Assembly: GCA_945870155.1 (NCBI GenBank)
Contig: CAMBSB010000028.1
Span: forward strand, 1 to 42,766
From: Paludibacter jiangxiensis
GTDB lineage: Bacteria > Bacteroidota > Bacteroidia > Bacteroidales > Paludibacteraceae
DNA length: 42,766 nucleotides
Direction: 5' to 3'
In this document: positions 25,086 through 34,617 of the stretch, piece by piece
How the letters are laid out: each line of letters starts with the position of its first letter
How positions within the stretch are numbered: position 1 is the stretch's first letter
Translations under genes and position numbers: made by a program
Notes under the pieces: model-generated
What the model was told of the DNA's origin: nothing
Database searches by the model: none
The model's input: only the letters and a program-made list of their open reading frames with translations

Positions 25086-25470
25086 AAAGTTTACTTTTTT
25101 CAAAAATCAAATACAAATATACATAAAGCAATTGATATAAAAAAGTTTCTGATTTTTATTCTTAAAATAATTGACTTGCCAATTATGCAAAGTATTCAAA
25201 TTTTTTTAGGCTTTGCAAATATCAGCACTTTTTTTTAAATAAACAAATTTTTCAAACTTTTTTTGATTAAATTGTTTCTGTATGAAAAAATGCACATTTT
25301 TATGTTACGGCTTTGCTCCAGAAATGGTGCTAAATTTAAACTAGAAGAAGTTTATTACTCATGAAAATAACCAAAAAACTTATATAGGTATTTAGTATAT
25401 TATTACTAGCTTAACAGATAATGTTTTGTACAAACTCACTTTTCAGAGGCCTGGGGGGGACAGAATATTT
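25086..25470. other. Intergenic region upstream of the membrane-anchored protein gene
   Basis: 385 bp between pssA (ends 25471) and the membrane-anchored protein gene. It holds a -7 element at 25114-25121 (minus strand TATATTTG; no -33). A run of seven G residues at 25453-25459 stands out in the AT-rich background. I saw no credible ORF: a 20-codon reading frame starting near 25282 on the plus strand lacks support. No hairpin with a T-run was found after pssA. Confidence 0.5.
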
Positions 25471-26154
25471 TTATTTCTTTTTATTGAGTTTGTTTATCAA
25501 CGCTATTGCAATTGACAAAAGAATATACCATAAAATTATTGGAGCAAATGCATCCAATTGCAACATAATTAATAGTATAATACATACAATCAGAAAAATA
25601 TATTGTAACTGATTATTACCCCAGCCAAAACTTTTAAATTTTAAAGAAAACATGGGTATTTCGGCAACTAATAAACCACTAAAAATTAAGATTAAAATAA
25701 TTACTAACCAATTATTCGCGATTAAAAAATCAGAAAATGAATAAGCTAAACCAATCCAAAACAGTGCATTAGCCGGTGTAGGTAAACCAATAAACGATGA
25801 ACTTTGTCTTTCATCTATATTGAATTTAGCCAAACGCAAAGCTGAAAAAGTTGGAATTATCATACCTGCAAAATTTACCCACAAAGGCAAACCACTTTGA
25901 CTTAATAACGAAAAAGCAACAACTCCGGGTGCAAGTCCAAAACTTATTACATCGGCCAATGAATCCATTTCTTTGCCCATGGGCGAGTATGCATTTAGTA
26001 AACGTGCTGCAAAGCCATCGAAAAAGTCAAAAACTGCAGCTATAATAACCAATAACATTACAATAGGATAATTTCCCTGAAATGCATAATAAACTGCTAT
26101 ACTTCCTGCAAATAAATTAAGGCAAGTAATAAAATTTGGAATATGTTTTTTCAT
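25471..26154 (-). CDS. pssA: CDP-diacylglycerol--serine O-phosphatidyltransferase
   Basis: 227 aa from ATG 26154 (MKKHIPNFITCLNLFAGSIAVYYAF); the open frame upstream to 26181 adds nine residues without support. It joins CDP-diacylglycerol and serine to phosphatidylserine, the precursor of phosphatidylethanolamine. The CDP-alcohol phosphatidyltransferase motif is complete (DGFAARLLNAYSPMGKEMDSLAD, split here as DGFAARLLNA and MGKEMDSLAD), within a protein of about seven membrane segments. The stretch ADVISFGLAPGVVAF is characteristic of bacterial PssA. The neighbour dtd lies 86 bp upstream on the same strand. Confidence 0.93.
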   Translation of the reverse strand: MKKHIPNFITCLNLFAGSIAVYYAFQGNYPIVMLLVIIAAVFDFFDGFAARLLNAYSPMGKEMDSLADVISFGLAPGVVAFSLLSQSGLPLWVNFAGMIIPTFSALRLAKFNIDERQSSSFIGLPTPANALFWIGLAYSFSDFLIANNWLVIILILIFSGLLVAEIPMFSLKFKSFGWGNNQLQYIFLIVCIILLIMLQLDAFAPIILWYILLSIAIALINKLNKKK

Positions 26155-26218
26155 AATAATAAAATATGTAACTCCTAACAAATTAAAACGTTAGCTAGTG
26201 GATTCTTATCTTTGTTTT

Positions 26219-26238
26219 CCCTTAAGGGGATTAAGGGG
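26219..26238. repeat. REP-like element 3' of dtd
   Basis: CCCTTAAGGGGATTAAGGGG on the plus strand, with a 10-bp perfect palindrome CCCTTAAGGG at 26219-26228, two bases after the dtd stop codon. It is similar to the elements near rbfA and metG. Confidence 0.6.
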
Positions 26239-26240
26239 TT

Positions 26241-26693
26241 TTATTCTTTATTTTTTGAGTCAATCAAAATTGTTACAGGTCCATTATTGACTATTGTTAC
26301 TATCATATCGGCGGCAAAAATGCCGGTTTTCACCTGCTTACAAAGTTTTTCTGAAACTGTTTTACAAAAGTGCTCGTATAGAGGAATGGCAATTTCATGT
26401 TTAGCTGCTTTGATATACGAAGGTCGATTCCCTTTTTTAGTCATGGCATGAAGTGTAAACTGGCTCACTATCAGCACTTCTCCTTTTATTTCAGTTATAG
26501 AGCGATTCATAACCCCATTTTCATCGTCAAAGATACGTAATCCAATGAGTTTTCCTGCTAACCATTCACTATCTTCTTGATTATCCAACTCTTCAATGCC
26601 AAGTAAAACCATTAATCCAACACCAATCTTAGATGTATTTAAACCATCTATTTTTACTGATGCTTCGTTTACTCTTTGAATAACAACTCTCAT
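26241..26693 (-). CDS. dtd: D-aminoacyl-tRNA deacylase
   Basis: 150 aa from ATG 26693 (MRVVIQRVNEASVKIDG), the canonical start; three codons of open frame lie upstream. Dtd removes D-amino acids from mischarged tRNAs. Signatures are the active-site SQFTLHAMTKKGNRPSY and the conserved C-terminal NGPVTILIDS. It lies 13 bp after the MmcQ/YjbR-like gene and is probably in an operon with it and pssA. A short REP-like repeat follows its stop codon. Confidence 0.95.
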   Translation of the reverse strand: MRVVIQRVNEASVKIDGLNTSKIGVGLMVLLGIEELDNQEDSEWLAGKLIGLRIFDDENGVMNRSITEIKGEVLIVSQFTLHAMTKKGNRPSYIKAAKHEIAIPLYEHFCKTVSEKLCKQVKTGIFAADMIVTIVNNGPVTILIDSKNKE

Positions 26694-26706
26694 AAACAAC
26701 ACCGAA

Positions 26707-27063
26707 TTACATGTTTATTAATTCCTCTTTTAAATTTTTTGGTAAACCTGCCACCACTAAATTGTATGAATGTTGAATCAGTTCACACAGTAAATCTCTT
26801 GAAATTGAAGGATCAATGATAACCGAGTTCCAATGTTTTTTATTGAAATGATAGGCTGGAACTATACATGAAAACTCCTCACGAAGAGCTATGGCTTTTT
26901 CCGGGTCGCATTTAAGTGCAATCTGAGTCTCAGGATTGTCTAAAGGTATAAGTGCGAACATTTTATTTTGCACTTTTAATACAAGACTGAATTCATCAAA
27001 AGGAAAACTTTCAGTTGCACCTTTTAAATTCAGGCAGTACTCACGAAGTTCTTCGATATTCAT
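26707..27063 (-). CDS. MmcQ/YjbR-family protein
   Basis: 118 aa with features of the MmcQ/YjbR family: MNIEELREYCLNLKGATESFPFDE at the start, LVLKVQNKMFALIPLDNP, ALKCDPEKAIALREEF, and IVPAYHFNKKHWNSVIIDPSISRDLLCELIQHSYNLVVAGLPK. The fold is CyaY-like with a possible DNA-binding role, but biological function in the family is not established. Small cytosolic protein located 13 bp upstream of dtd and cotranscribed by inference. Confidence 0.9.
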   Translation of the reverse strand: MNIEELREYCLNLKGATESFPFDEFSLVLKVQNKMFALIPLDNPETQIALKCDPEKAIALREEFSCIVPAYHFNKKHWNSVIIDPSISRDLLCELIQHSYNLVVAGLPKNLKEELINM

Positions 27064-27149
27064 TATTATATTTACAATTTACGATTGGAGTTCCAAAATT
27101 TTTAAAATAACAGGTATTTACGATAAAATAGTTCAACGAATTCAATCTT

Positions 27150-28343
27150 TTACAGCTTGATATAAATTTTCTTTTTATAAAGTATATGTCCAATAAACCA
27201 ATTGATAGTAACAAAACAAAGTGCAAATACCAACGAACCTAAATACTCTCCAAATACGGGAGATAACCATTGGTTGTAAATAAATGTTTTTGTCGACATC
27301 CAGTCATTGTTATATGTAAAGCCGATATTACTCATTAAAACACTTAATATTCCGGCCATAACAAAAATAAACATTGGATTTACACCAAACGATTCAAAAA
27401 ACACACTCCAGTTTTTTTTGTGTTTAATATCTATTATCCAAATAAGTAAACCAAGAAGTAGGGATGCCAAACCACAAGTAGCCAACACAAAACTTGTACT
27501 CCAGATTTTTTTGTTAATTGGGAAACCATAATCTATTAAGAAACCAAGGAATAGAATAATAGTTCCAAAAATAAATAATTTCTGAATTTTTTCACCCAAA
27601 TCTTTTGTTTCTGAAATCAGTTTTCCAGCCCAAACTCCTAATAAAACATGTGCAATAGAAGGAATTGTACTGAATAAACCTTCAGGATCGAACAATACCG
27701 ATGAGCCATCGGGTAAATGATCGGTGTACATGTGCGATGCACCTAAAACTGCTTTGTCAATTATTGTTATTATATTATGGCTATCCTCCAAATAACTGCC
27801 TGTAATAGCCATTATTAACCAATAAAACACTAACAATATGGCAATTAGCCAGGGAGTTCGTTTTGGTTTAAAAATTAAAACAAGCATTGAGCCAAAAAAC
27901 GAAACCAGAGCTAATCTTTGTAATACGCCAAGTATTCGTAAGTTTTCAAAATTAGAAGCTGCTTGTACAATTTTTTCAAAAATTGGAATTTCTTCTGTGC
28001 GCAATCCATTCAATCCTCTACAAAACAGTCCAAACCAGCCTAAAGCCAACCCGATTAGAAACAATAACACAGATCGGCGGAGAAGTTTAGTAAATGTTTT
28101 TGTGGATAAATTAAAATCGAATTTATTATAAGATAAGTACATGGAAACACCCATAATAAACATAAAGAATGGAAATACTAAATCGGTAGGTGTCAATCCA
28201 TTCCATTGAGCATGAGCAAGTGGAGCATAAATTTTACCCCAACTGCCAGGGTTATTAACTAAAATCATTCCGGCTATGGTTATGCCGCGAAGTACATCGA
28301 GAGACAATAAACGTGATGAAGAAGTTTTAATTTTTTGAGTCAT
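27150..28343 (-). CDS. NagX-like heparan-alpha-glucosaminide N-acetyltransferase family protein
   Basis: 397 aa, integral membrane with about ten helices. The start RLLSLDVLRGITIAGMILVNNPGSWGKIYAPLAHAQWNGLTPTDLVFPFFMFIMGVSMYLS (DUF5009/NagX family) contains the His in HAQWNG that fits the catalytic His of the human HGSNAT relatives. Bacterial members are thought to transfer acyl groups to amino sugars, probably in cell-wall or glycan salvage. It is downstream of the efflux operon on the same strand, with a possible -7 element at 28369-28376, so it may be expressed separately. Confidence 0.88.
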   Translation of the reverse strand: MTQKIKTSSSRLLSLDVLRGITIAGMILVNNPGSWGKIYAPLAHAQWNGLTPTDLVFPFFMFIMGVSMYLSYNKFDFNLSTKTFTKLLRRSVLLFLIGLALGWFGLFCRGLNGLRTEEIPIFEKIVQAASNFENLRILGVLQRLALVSFFGSMLVLIFKPKRTPWLIAILLVFYWLIMAITGSYLEDSHNIITIIDKAVLGASHMYTDHLPDGSSVLFDPEGLFSTIPSIAHVLLGVWAGKLISETKDLGEKIQKLFIFGTIILFLGFLIDYGFPINKKIWSTSFVLATCGLASLLLGLLIWIIDIKHKKNWSVFFESFGVNPMFIFVMAGILSVLMSNIGFTYNNDWMSTKTFIYNQWLSPVFGEYLGSLVFALCFVTINWFIGHILYKKKIYIKL

Positions 28344-28368
28344 TAGATTATAGTTTAAAATCAGGGCA

Positions 28369-28376
28369 CAAACTTA
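28369..28376 (-). promoter_or_regulatory. Possible -7 element for the NagX-like gene
   Basis: The minus strand reads TAAGTTTG, an exact TAnnTTTG match, about 25 bp before the ATG. No TTTG at -33 distance was found. Confidence 0.35.
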
Positions 28377-28512
28377 CATAAATTGTTTCAAACCATCGAC
28401 AATTTAAGTAAAATTTCCCAAAAATCATAGAATTTTACAAGCCTATTTGTTTAAGCGGGGTTTCTATAATTACCAAAATCACTCAATTACTAATTTTGCA
28501 CCTTCACAAAAT

Positions 28513-29994
28513 CTACTTTATCAACTCATTCTTTCCAAAATCATAAAATGTTTTTCGCATCAAGTCGGCTAAATACAATTGGTAATTTATATAAGAACGA
28601 AGATGAGATATATATGCTGTATTCAATCGATTGCGTTCTAAAGCAAGCCCCTGACTATCGATATCGCCATCGGAGAAACGTTGACGCGTTATAGCAAAAC
28701 TTTTTTCTGCAACAAGCACATTTTTTTCAAGTAATTGAAGGCGCTTCAAACTACTGTTCAAATCGGCAACTAAGTTTCGAACTTCGCGTTCTATGCTTCG
28801 ATGAACTTCTTCTTTGCGAAGTTCATTTTGTTTCAATCGCGCTTTAGCTGCATTTACCAAAGCTTTATTCTCACCAAAATCAAGAATAGGAATCGTTACG
28901 GTAAACCCCATTCCATAGTTTTGAGGACGGTTAATAAAATTATCATAGGAATTTTTGACCGCTGTCGTAATTTTTGTATCAATATTCTGGCTACTTACTC
29001 CTACCTTTTCGTAATATGCTGTCAGGTCACCTTTAATCATTCCTTCAGCTTTTTGGCGTCTGATATTGATTTTATTAAGTTCAATTTGTATCTTTTGTTC
29101 TTTTATTTCTAATCTGTTTTCGTGGGCATATTGCACTGCTTTTTCAGGATCTACAATTACAATATCGTATTTGAACTCACTACTTAATAAAATACTGTCG
29201 GTAAATTGTATTCCAATCAGTTCTTTGAATTCATTGATTGATGAACTTTGGTCAACATTTGCCAAATCGTAATTATTCTGTGCTTCGGCCAAATCCACCT
29301 CCATTTGCAAAGCATCTACTTCGCGTATTAACCCGGCTTTAAACTTATTTTGAGCAATTTCATGTGCCTCCTTTTGCCTTTCAAGATTCATAAGAGCAAT
29401 TTCAGCACCTTTTTGTACTGAAAGTAAATTATAAAATGAATTACTCACCCTATAAATTAAATTCAATTCCTCCCTTTTCAATTCTTTTTTCGAACGTTCG
29501 TATGCTAGATTTGCTTGTTTCAGAGTAGATTTTATAGAATTATAACCATAAAACGCATCAATTGGTTGCACAAATCCAAATCGGGTATTAAGGTAAGTCG
29601 AACGGTTATCTTTATTGAAATCATCATAATTTGATAATCCCGATCTTACATACACGTAACCATCTGTGGGAAGCGGCTGATTGATGTTAACATTACCTTG
29701 GTAGTTCAATTGTTTGACGGGATAATATGAAATACCTGTGCTGTCTTCGAACTGGCGAACAGTTTCGGTATATTGTGGCGAAACAAAGTTCAGATTGATA
29801 TGAGTTTTGAGTTTACTAGTTGCCGATTTAAGATTGTACTCTGCAATTTTAAGATCTTGCACCAAACTTAACATGCTAAAACTTTTCTCTTTTGCAATAT
29901 CAATACTTTTTTTCAAATCGAGAATATATGTTTCAGAGCTTAAAGGAAGGTAGTGAAAAAGCGCAACCAAGCATAAAATAGTTATTTTTTTCAT
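28513..29994 (-). CDS. TolC-like outer membrane efflux channel
   Basis: 493 aa. A signal peptide (MKKITILCLVALFHYLPLSSETY) is followed by two copies of the OEP repeat: long helices with Asn/Gln/Glu-rich heptads (AQNKFKAGLIREVDALQMEVDLAEAQNNYDLA and RQRFSDGDIDSQGLALERNRLNTAYISHLRSYINYQ are the paired alpha-barrel entry motifs). TolC trimers bridge the outer membrane and receive substrate from an inner-membrane pump through periplasmic adaptors. It is the last gene of the six-gene efflux operon, 11 bp after the ATPase. Substrate is unknown. Confidence 0.92.
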   Translation of the reverse strand: MKKITILCLVALFHYLPLSSETYILDLKKSIDIAKEKSFSMLSLVQDLKIAEYNLKSATSKLKTHINLNFVSPQYTETVRQFEDSTGISYYPVKQLNYQGNVNINQPLPTDGYVYVRSGLSNYDDFNKDNRSTYLNTRFGFVQPIDAFYGYNSIKSTLKQANLAYERSKKELKREELNLIYRVSNSFYNLLSVQKGAEIALMNLERQKEAHEIAQNKFKAGLIREVDALQMEVDLAEAQNNYDLANVDQSSSINEFKELIGIQFTDSILLSSEFKYDIVIVDPEKAVQYAHENRLEIKEQKIQIELNKINIRRQKAEGMIKGDLTAYYEKVGVSSQNIDTKITTAVKNSYDNFINRPQNYGMGFTVTIPILDFGENKALVNAAKARLKQNELRKEEVHRSIEREVRNLVADLNSSLKRLQLLEKNVLVAEKSFAITRQRFSDGDIDSQGLALERNRLNTAYISHLRSYINYQLYLADLMRKTFYDFGKNELIK

Positions 29995-30005
29995 GTCACA
30001 ATATC

Positions 30006-30830
30006 TTATTTGTTTAAATTTGCTATGGGTTTAGAAATTAAAATTTGTTTCTCGATTGTATTCAGTTTGTCGGAGTGAATTAGTCCATCTTTAATAAAAA
30101 TGGTGCGATGTGCATGGTCGGCAATTTCCTGCTCATGCGTAATCACTATTATTGTGTTACCTTCTTTGTGTAGCTCTTCGAACAAGATCATGATTTCTTC
30201 TCCGGTTTTAGAGTCGAGGGCACCAGTGGGTTCATCGGCCAATAAAATTCCGGGTTTTGATACTAAAGCCCTTGCAATAGCAACTCTTTGTTTTTGGCCT
30301 CCGCTTAACTCGCTGGATTTATGATGAATACGATCGGCCAATCCAACTTTATTTAAGGATTCAAGTGCCCTTTCTCTTCGTTCAGCAGCTTTAATTCCTG
30401 CATATATTAATGGAAGTTCTACATTTTGAAGTGCATTAAGGCGTGGTAGTAAATTGAAATTCTGAAAAATAAAACCAATTTCCTTGTTACGCATAGCCGA
30501 CAATGCATCATCGTTCAAACTGCTAACATCAATTTTATTAAATAGGTATTGTCCACTTGTGGGCGTATCCAAACAACCAATAATATTCATCAATGTGGAT
30601 TTTCCAGATCCGGATGGACCCATAATTGCCAAGTATTCATTTTTCCTGATTTGAAGGTTAATGTCTATTAAAGCAGGAACTTCTATGTCGCCCATTACAT
30701 AGTTTTTCGACATATTTTTTATTTCTATTAATGAATGAACCTCAGCAACGATTGAATTTATTAAGTCAAATTGCGATGAATTAGTGAGAATATTGTTTTG
30801 TATGTTTTTTCCTGTTTTATTCATTTCCAA
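30006..30830 (-). CDS. MacB-type ABC transporter ATPase
   Basis: 274 aa. Walker [17 protein letters not shown]-loop [22 protein letters not shown], signature [19 protein letters not shown] and Walker [17 protein letters not shown] with the LolD/MacB-type [13 protein letters not shown]. The usual family start (about residue 35, [15 protein letters not shown]) is preceded by about 34 extra residues without recognisable features; the annotated ATG 30830 is the longest choice and a shorter form cannot be excluded. It lies 54 bp after the permease and 11 bp before the TolC-like gene, in one operon. Confidence 0.9.
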   Translation of the reverse strand: MEMNKTGKNIQNNILTNSSQFDLINSIVAEVHSLIEIKNMSKNYVMGDIEVPALIDINLQIRKNEYLAIMGPSGSGKSTLMNIIGCLDTPTSGQYLFNKIDVSSLNDDALSAMRNKEIGFIFQNFNLLPRLNALQNVELPLIYAGIKAAERRERALESLNKVGLADRIHHKSSELSGGQKQRVAIARALVSKPGILLADEPTGALDSKTGEEIMILFEELHKEGNTIIVITHEQEIADHAHRTIFIKDGLIHSDKLNTIEKQILISKPIANLNK

Positions 30831-30884
30831 ATTTTTGATTGTCTGAACTAATTTTGAAATTCATTTTTATAGCCATCGTTCTAT

Positions 30885-32123
30885 TTATTCGTATCGTATC
30901 GAATCAATAGGTTTCAGATTCGCTGCATTTTTTGCAGGCAAATAGCCAAAGCAAATACCTACCAATACTGAGAACCCAAAAGCAATAAACACAGAGTACA
31001 TCCGCAAATAGATTTCAACATCAGTAAAGGCAGAAACACTTAATGACAAAGTAACTCCCAGAATCACACCAATTATACCTCCGGTAATGCTTATGGCAAC
31101 TGCTTCAGAAACAAACTGACTCATAATATCGGCTTTTCGAGCTCCTATTGCCCTTCGAATACCAATTTCGCGGGTACGTTCCATGACTGTTGCCAACATG
31201 ATATTCATAATTCCAATGCCACCCACCAATAAAGAAATTGCAGCAATAGCTCCCAGCAAAAAATTGTAAATTTCTTTTTCTTTTTCTTCCTGACGGAGCA
31301 ATTCATAAGGAATAACAATATTATAATCAGTATTATTGAAATGGTGACGTTGTAGAATGGCATCAATCAAACCAGAAGCTTCCATTAATCTATTTGAATT
31401 ATCAATTTCAACAGTAATTTGTTGTATTACGCTTTCCAGCACTTTTTCGTGAGTAAAACGTTTAAGAAATGTGCTTAAAGGAACATATACATCAGTATTC
31501 AAATCTCTTGCTGCTAACTCACCAACTGTTTCAGTAAAAAGTGTTTTTGATTTTAATACTCCAACTACTTCTAACCATTGATCCTCAATTTTTACCATCT
31601 TACCTAACGGATCTTCGTTACGAAATAAGTTACCTGCTACACTAGCACCCAAAACACAAACTTTCAAGCTCCGTTTATAATGGTCATCTGTAATAAAATC
31701 ACCTTTTTCTGCTTTAAAGTTTAACATTTCAATAAATTCGGGAGTTATTCCAATTATTGTCGATTTAGTCGATTTATCGGTGTATTTCACTTCTGTACTA
31801 ATTTCGGCTTGCGGAGCGGTACGCAATACACCCGGAACAATTTCTTTAATTACCAGAGCATCCTGAATGGATAAACCTTGTGAAAATTTAGCACGCGTTT
31901 CTTCCAATTCTTCATCAGATAATTTTTTTTCACGAATAATGATGTTATTCACTCCTAAATCCTGATATTTTGCGATAGCCGAACGCTTTGCACCTTCGCC
32001 AATCGAAAGCATGGTGATAACCGAAGCTACGCCAAAAATAATTCCCAGCATGGTAAGGAACGACCGGAACTTATGATCAATCAGTCCTCTAAGAGCTAAT
32101 CGGATGTTTTCTTTATATTGCAT
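30885..32123 (-). CDS. MacB-type ABC transporter permease
   Basis: 412 aa. It begins MQYKENIRLALRGLIDHKFRSFLTMLGIIFGVASVITMLSIGEGAKR, the typical MacB start with the first helix, then a large periplasmic domain and three C-terminal helices with the FtsX motif (MERTREIGIRRAIGARKADIMSQFVSEAVAISITGGIIG). In MacAB-TolC systems the permease works mechanically to drive substrate from the periplasm through the channel. The ATPase is a separate gene here. It starts 11 bp after the third adaptor gene. Confidence 0.93.
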   Translation of the reverse strand: MQYKENIRLALRGLIDHKFRSFLTMLGIIFGVASVITMLSIGEGAKRSAIAKYQDLGVNNIIIREKKLSDEELEETRAKFSQGLSIQDALVIKEIVPGVLRTAPQAEISTEVKYTDKSTKSTIIGITPEFIEMLNFKAEKGDFITDDHYKRSLKVCVLGASVAGNLFRNEDPLGKMVKIEDQWLEVVGVLKSKTLFTETVGELAARDLNTDVYVPLSTFLKRFTHEKVLESVIQQITVEIDNSNRLMEASGLIDAILQRHHFNNTDYNIVIPYELLRQEEKEKEIYNFLLGAIAAISLLVGGIGIMNIMLATVMERTREIGIRRAIGARKADIMSQFVSEAVAISITGGIIGVILGVTLSLSVSAFTDVEIYLRMYSVFIAFGFSVLVGICFGYLPAKNAANLKPIDSIRYE

Positions 32124-32134
32124 AATGCATCTTG

Positions 32135-33130
32135 TTAATTAAATTCACAACTCACAGTCATACCTGGCTTTAATCTTTCATCGGGCTTTAGAATACTTAC
32201 CTCAACATCAAAAACTTTTTGGCGCGATTTGTTGTCTTTTGGATGACAGAGTTTTCCGATGTATTGTACTTTTCCCTCAAAACTTACTTTTGGCAAAGCG
32301 TCCAGTCTGACCAATACTTTTTGACCCTGTTTTATTTTCAAAAAATCATTTTCGCTTATAAAAGTAATCACTTTCATCCATTTCAAATCCGGGACATTTC
32401 CTAAATTATTACCTTGATAAATATCATCACCCACTTTTATCATTTCGCGGGTTTGTCTATTAATACCTATCTGAAAAATTCCTGAAATTGGCGTTCTTAT
32501 CGTAAGTTTAGGTAAAATATCGTAAGCGTTTTTTATCTCATCTTTTAATAACTTCACCCTTATTTTCTCAATTTTCATTTCATAATCATCAATAGTTTTA
32601 TTTAACACCAATTGACGCTTTACTTTTGCAAGTTCAATTTTAGCTTGGTCAAATTCGAGAGATTTTATTTTTCGGATTCTATCCGATTCGAATCGTGAGG
32701 ATTCGAGTTCTAATTTTTTCAAATCAAAGGAAGCGAGTTCGTTTTTTAGTTTAGAATCTAAATCCTGAATTTTATTATCTAAATTTACTTGAAGTTTTTC
32801 GAAAACAGCCATTTGTGTTTCCAACTGACTTTCACGTTCTATAATGTATTTTTTAATTTCAGTTGCATCTAATTGAATAATTGAATCACCTGCTTTAACT
32901 ATTGACCCATGTTTTAACAATCCTATTACTTTCATTTGATGCCATAACATACCATAGCGGGGCATAATAAATGACCTTGAATCTATCGCAGCTAGTTCGC
33001 CTGTTTCAACAATTTTTCGGTACTGGTGTTTGTTTGTTATGTCAGCTTGATCAGCATTTTTACAACAGGAAAATTGAAAAACAACTCCAGATGAAACCAT
33101 TAGTAATATAAGCCTTTTTATCCCTTTCAT
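32135..33130 (-). CDS. Efflux adaptor lipoprotein 3 (HlyD/MacA family)
   Basis: 331 aa. Signal with lipobox (LMVSSGVVFQFSCCKNADQ) predicts a lipid anchor. The barrel-sandwich hybrid half is split by a long helical hairpin (about 95-190). C-terminal beta-barrel stretch VRLDALPKVSFEGKVQYIGKLCHPKDNKSRQKVFDVEVSI is followed by LKPGMTVSCEFN at the very end, so it lacks the membrane-proximal domain seen in longer adaptors. It is the smallest of three adaptor genes and the one next to the permease, with 11 bp between them. Confidence 0.88.
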   Translation of the reverse strand: MKGIKRLILLMVSSGVVFQFSCCKNADQADITNKHQYRKIVETGELAAIDSRSFIMPRYGMLWHQMKVIGLLKHGSIVKAGDSIIQLDATEIKKYIIERESQLETQMAVFEKLQVNLDNKIQDLDSKLKNELASFDLKKLELESSRFESDRIRKIKSLEFDQAKIELAKVKRQLVLNKTIDDYEMKIEKIRVKLLKDEIKNAYDILPKLTIRTPISGIFQIGINRQTREMIKVGDDIYQGNNLGNVPDLKWMKVITFISENDFLKIKQGQKVLVRLDALPKVSFEGKVQYIGKLCHPKDNKSRQKVFDVEVSILKPDERLKPGMTVSCEFN

Positions 33131-33264
33131 AGGTTTTTACTTATTATTTTAATATTAGCCGTATTGAGTCCGCAAAAATATCCGATTTTAAGAGACAAAA
33201 GGGAAAAAACATCGATATAAACGATTCTTTTTGTTTGAATAGATGTTTACAGTGTAGTTTCATT

Positions 33265-34542
33265 TTATTTCTGCTTTGAGTTTTCAGTATCAATTTCGTT
33301 TTTTTGCTTACCATCTTTTTTAGACTCTTCTTTAAATGGGTCAGCCAATGCAATTTTATCATTTTCGGATAAACCTTTGGTGATAATAATATAGTCTGCA
33401 TTGCTTGCACCTGTTTCAACTTTAATTTTTTCAAATCCTTTCGTTGTTTTCTTAAAGACGTAATTGTTAGCTCCTTCGGAATGAAGCGCATCCAATTGAA
33501 TGGAAAGGGCATTTTTAATAGTACCAACGATAATCCTACAACTTACTGACAAACCAGGAAGTAATTTTTCGTTTGTTTCATTAATCTGTATTTCTACCGG
33601 AAAAACTTTAATTTTTGATTTATTGTCTTTATTAATAGCCAAATTGGCTACTGATGTAACTTGTCCGGTATAAACACTATCCGAAAAAGCATCAGGTTTA
33701 ATTTCTACTTTCAATCCTTTTTTTATTTTTGATATGTCAACTTCGTTAATTTTCACCATAGCTCTCAGTGCCGATAAATCTGGTAATTGTATTAATGGAA
33801 ATCCAGCCCAACATTGATCTCCAACTTGAAATTTATTACCACTACTCCAGCTTTTGTTAATTATAGCAATTCCCGATGAAGGCGACAGCAAATACATTTT
33901 TGAAAGTGTATTATTCGCTTCTTCGAGTCGGGCAATATCCTGATTAATGGATAAGTTTTTTTGTTTTATATCTTCTTTGTGTATTTTTATTCTGTTTTCA
34001 ATTTGTTCTTTTGCTCTTTCTAAGGCAATGTTAGCTTTTTCAAGATTCAATTGTATCTCTTTTTTCTTTATATTAGCTTCGTATCCTGCCGATTCGAGCC
34101 GTATTTTTGAAATTTCCTGCGATATGCGAGTAACTTCCAAGTCGGACTTTAATTCTTCCATATCCGATTGCTGCTGTGCAATCATTTTTTGAAGTTCAGC
34201 TTTGTTCATTCCTAATCTACCTTCAGCTTCAACCACACCTTTTTTTACTTCCGATTGGTCAAATACAATCAAAGTATCTCCAGTTTTTACTTCCATTCCA
34301 TCTTTTACGATTTGTGTTATTTTTAAATTCCCGTATCTCCACGAAATGTTGGGCGCCGATACATTGGTCGATTTCACGGCTTCAATTTCTCCTTCTTCAA
34401 AAATTTCTAAATAAAAAGTCCCTTTAATCACTTTTGCCATTGGAACTTCTTTAACTTTTTCTCGTTTACAGGCTCCGAATGCGAGTAAAAGCATAACTAT
34501 CAAACCCAGTTTGTTAAGATTTATCCAATTTATTTTTTTCAT
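33265..34542 (-). CDS. Efflux adaptor lipoprotein 2 (HlyD/MacA family)
   Basis: 425 aa from ATG 34542 (MKKINWINLNKLGLIVMLLLAFGAC); in-frame ATGs at 34557 and 34602 are alternatives. The lipobox is LAFGACKREK. Barrel-sandwich segments, a long coiled-coil hairpin (about 120-220, LGMNKAELQKMIAQQQSDMEELKSDLEVTR on), the beta-barrel (VKINEVDISKIKKGLKVEIKPDAFSDSVYTGQVTSVAN) and a membrane-proximal domain are all visible. The C-terminus has a charged Lys/Glu tail (FKEESKKDGKQKNEIDTENSKQK). It lies between adaptors 1 and 3 (gaps 75 and 134 bp). Confidence 0.88.
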   Translation of the reverse strand: MKKINWINLNKLGLIVMLLLAFGACKREKVKEVPMAKVIKGTFYLEIFEEGEIEAVKSTNVSAPNISWRYGNLKITQIVKDGMEVKTGDTLIVFDQSEVKKGVVEAEGRLGMNKAELQKMIAQQQSDMEELKSDLEVTRISQEISKIRLESAGYEANIKKKEIQLNLEKANIALERAKEQIENRIKIHKEDIKQKNLSINQDIARLEEANNTLSKMYLLSPSSGIAIINKSWSSGNKFQVGDQCWAGFPLIQLPDLSALRAMVKINEVDISKIKKGLKVEIKPDAFSDSVYTGQVTSVANLAINKDNKSKIKVFPVEIQINETNEKLLPGLSVSCRIIVGTIKNALSIQLDALHSEGANNYVFKKTTKGFEKIKVETGASNADYIIITKGLSENDKIALADPFKEESKKDGKQKNEIDTENSKQK

Positions 34543-34617
34543 GTATGTTGATTTCATGTTTTTAGTTTTGTAATATATGAAGTAAAAAATGTTGCACATC
34601 AAAGTGTTATTTAAAGT

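Noticed and set aside
25282-25345. A 20-codon plus-strand frame starting ATGAAAAAATGC in the gap between pssA and the membrane-anchored protein gene
   Set aside because: Very short, no conserved features, no promoter.
33144-33527. A 127-codon minus-strand ORF overlapping the end of adaptor 2
   Set aside because: It is a different frame of the adaptor 2 gene, Lys-rich and without motifs; the adaptor frame is clearly the coding one.
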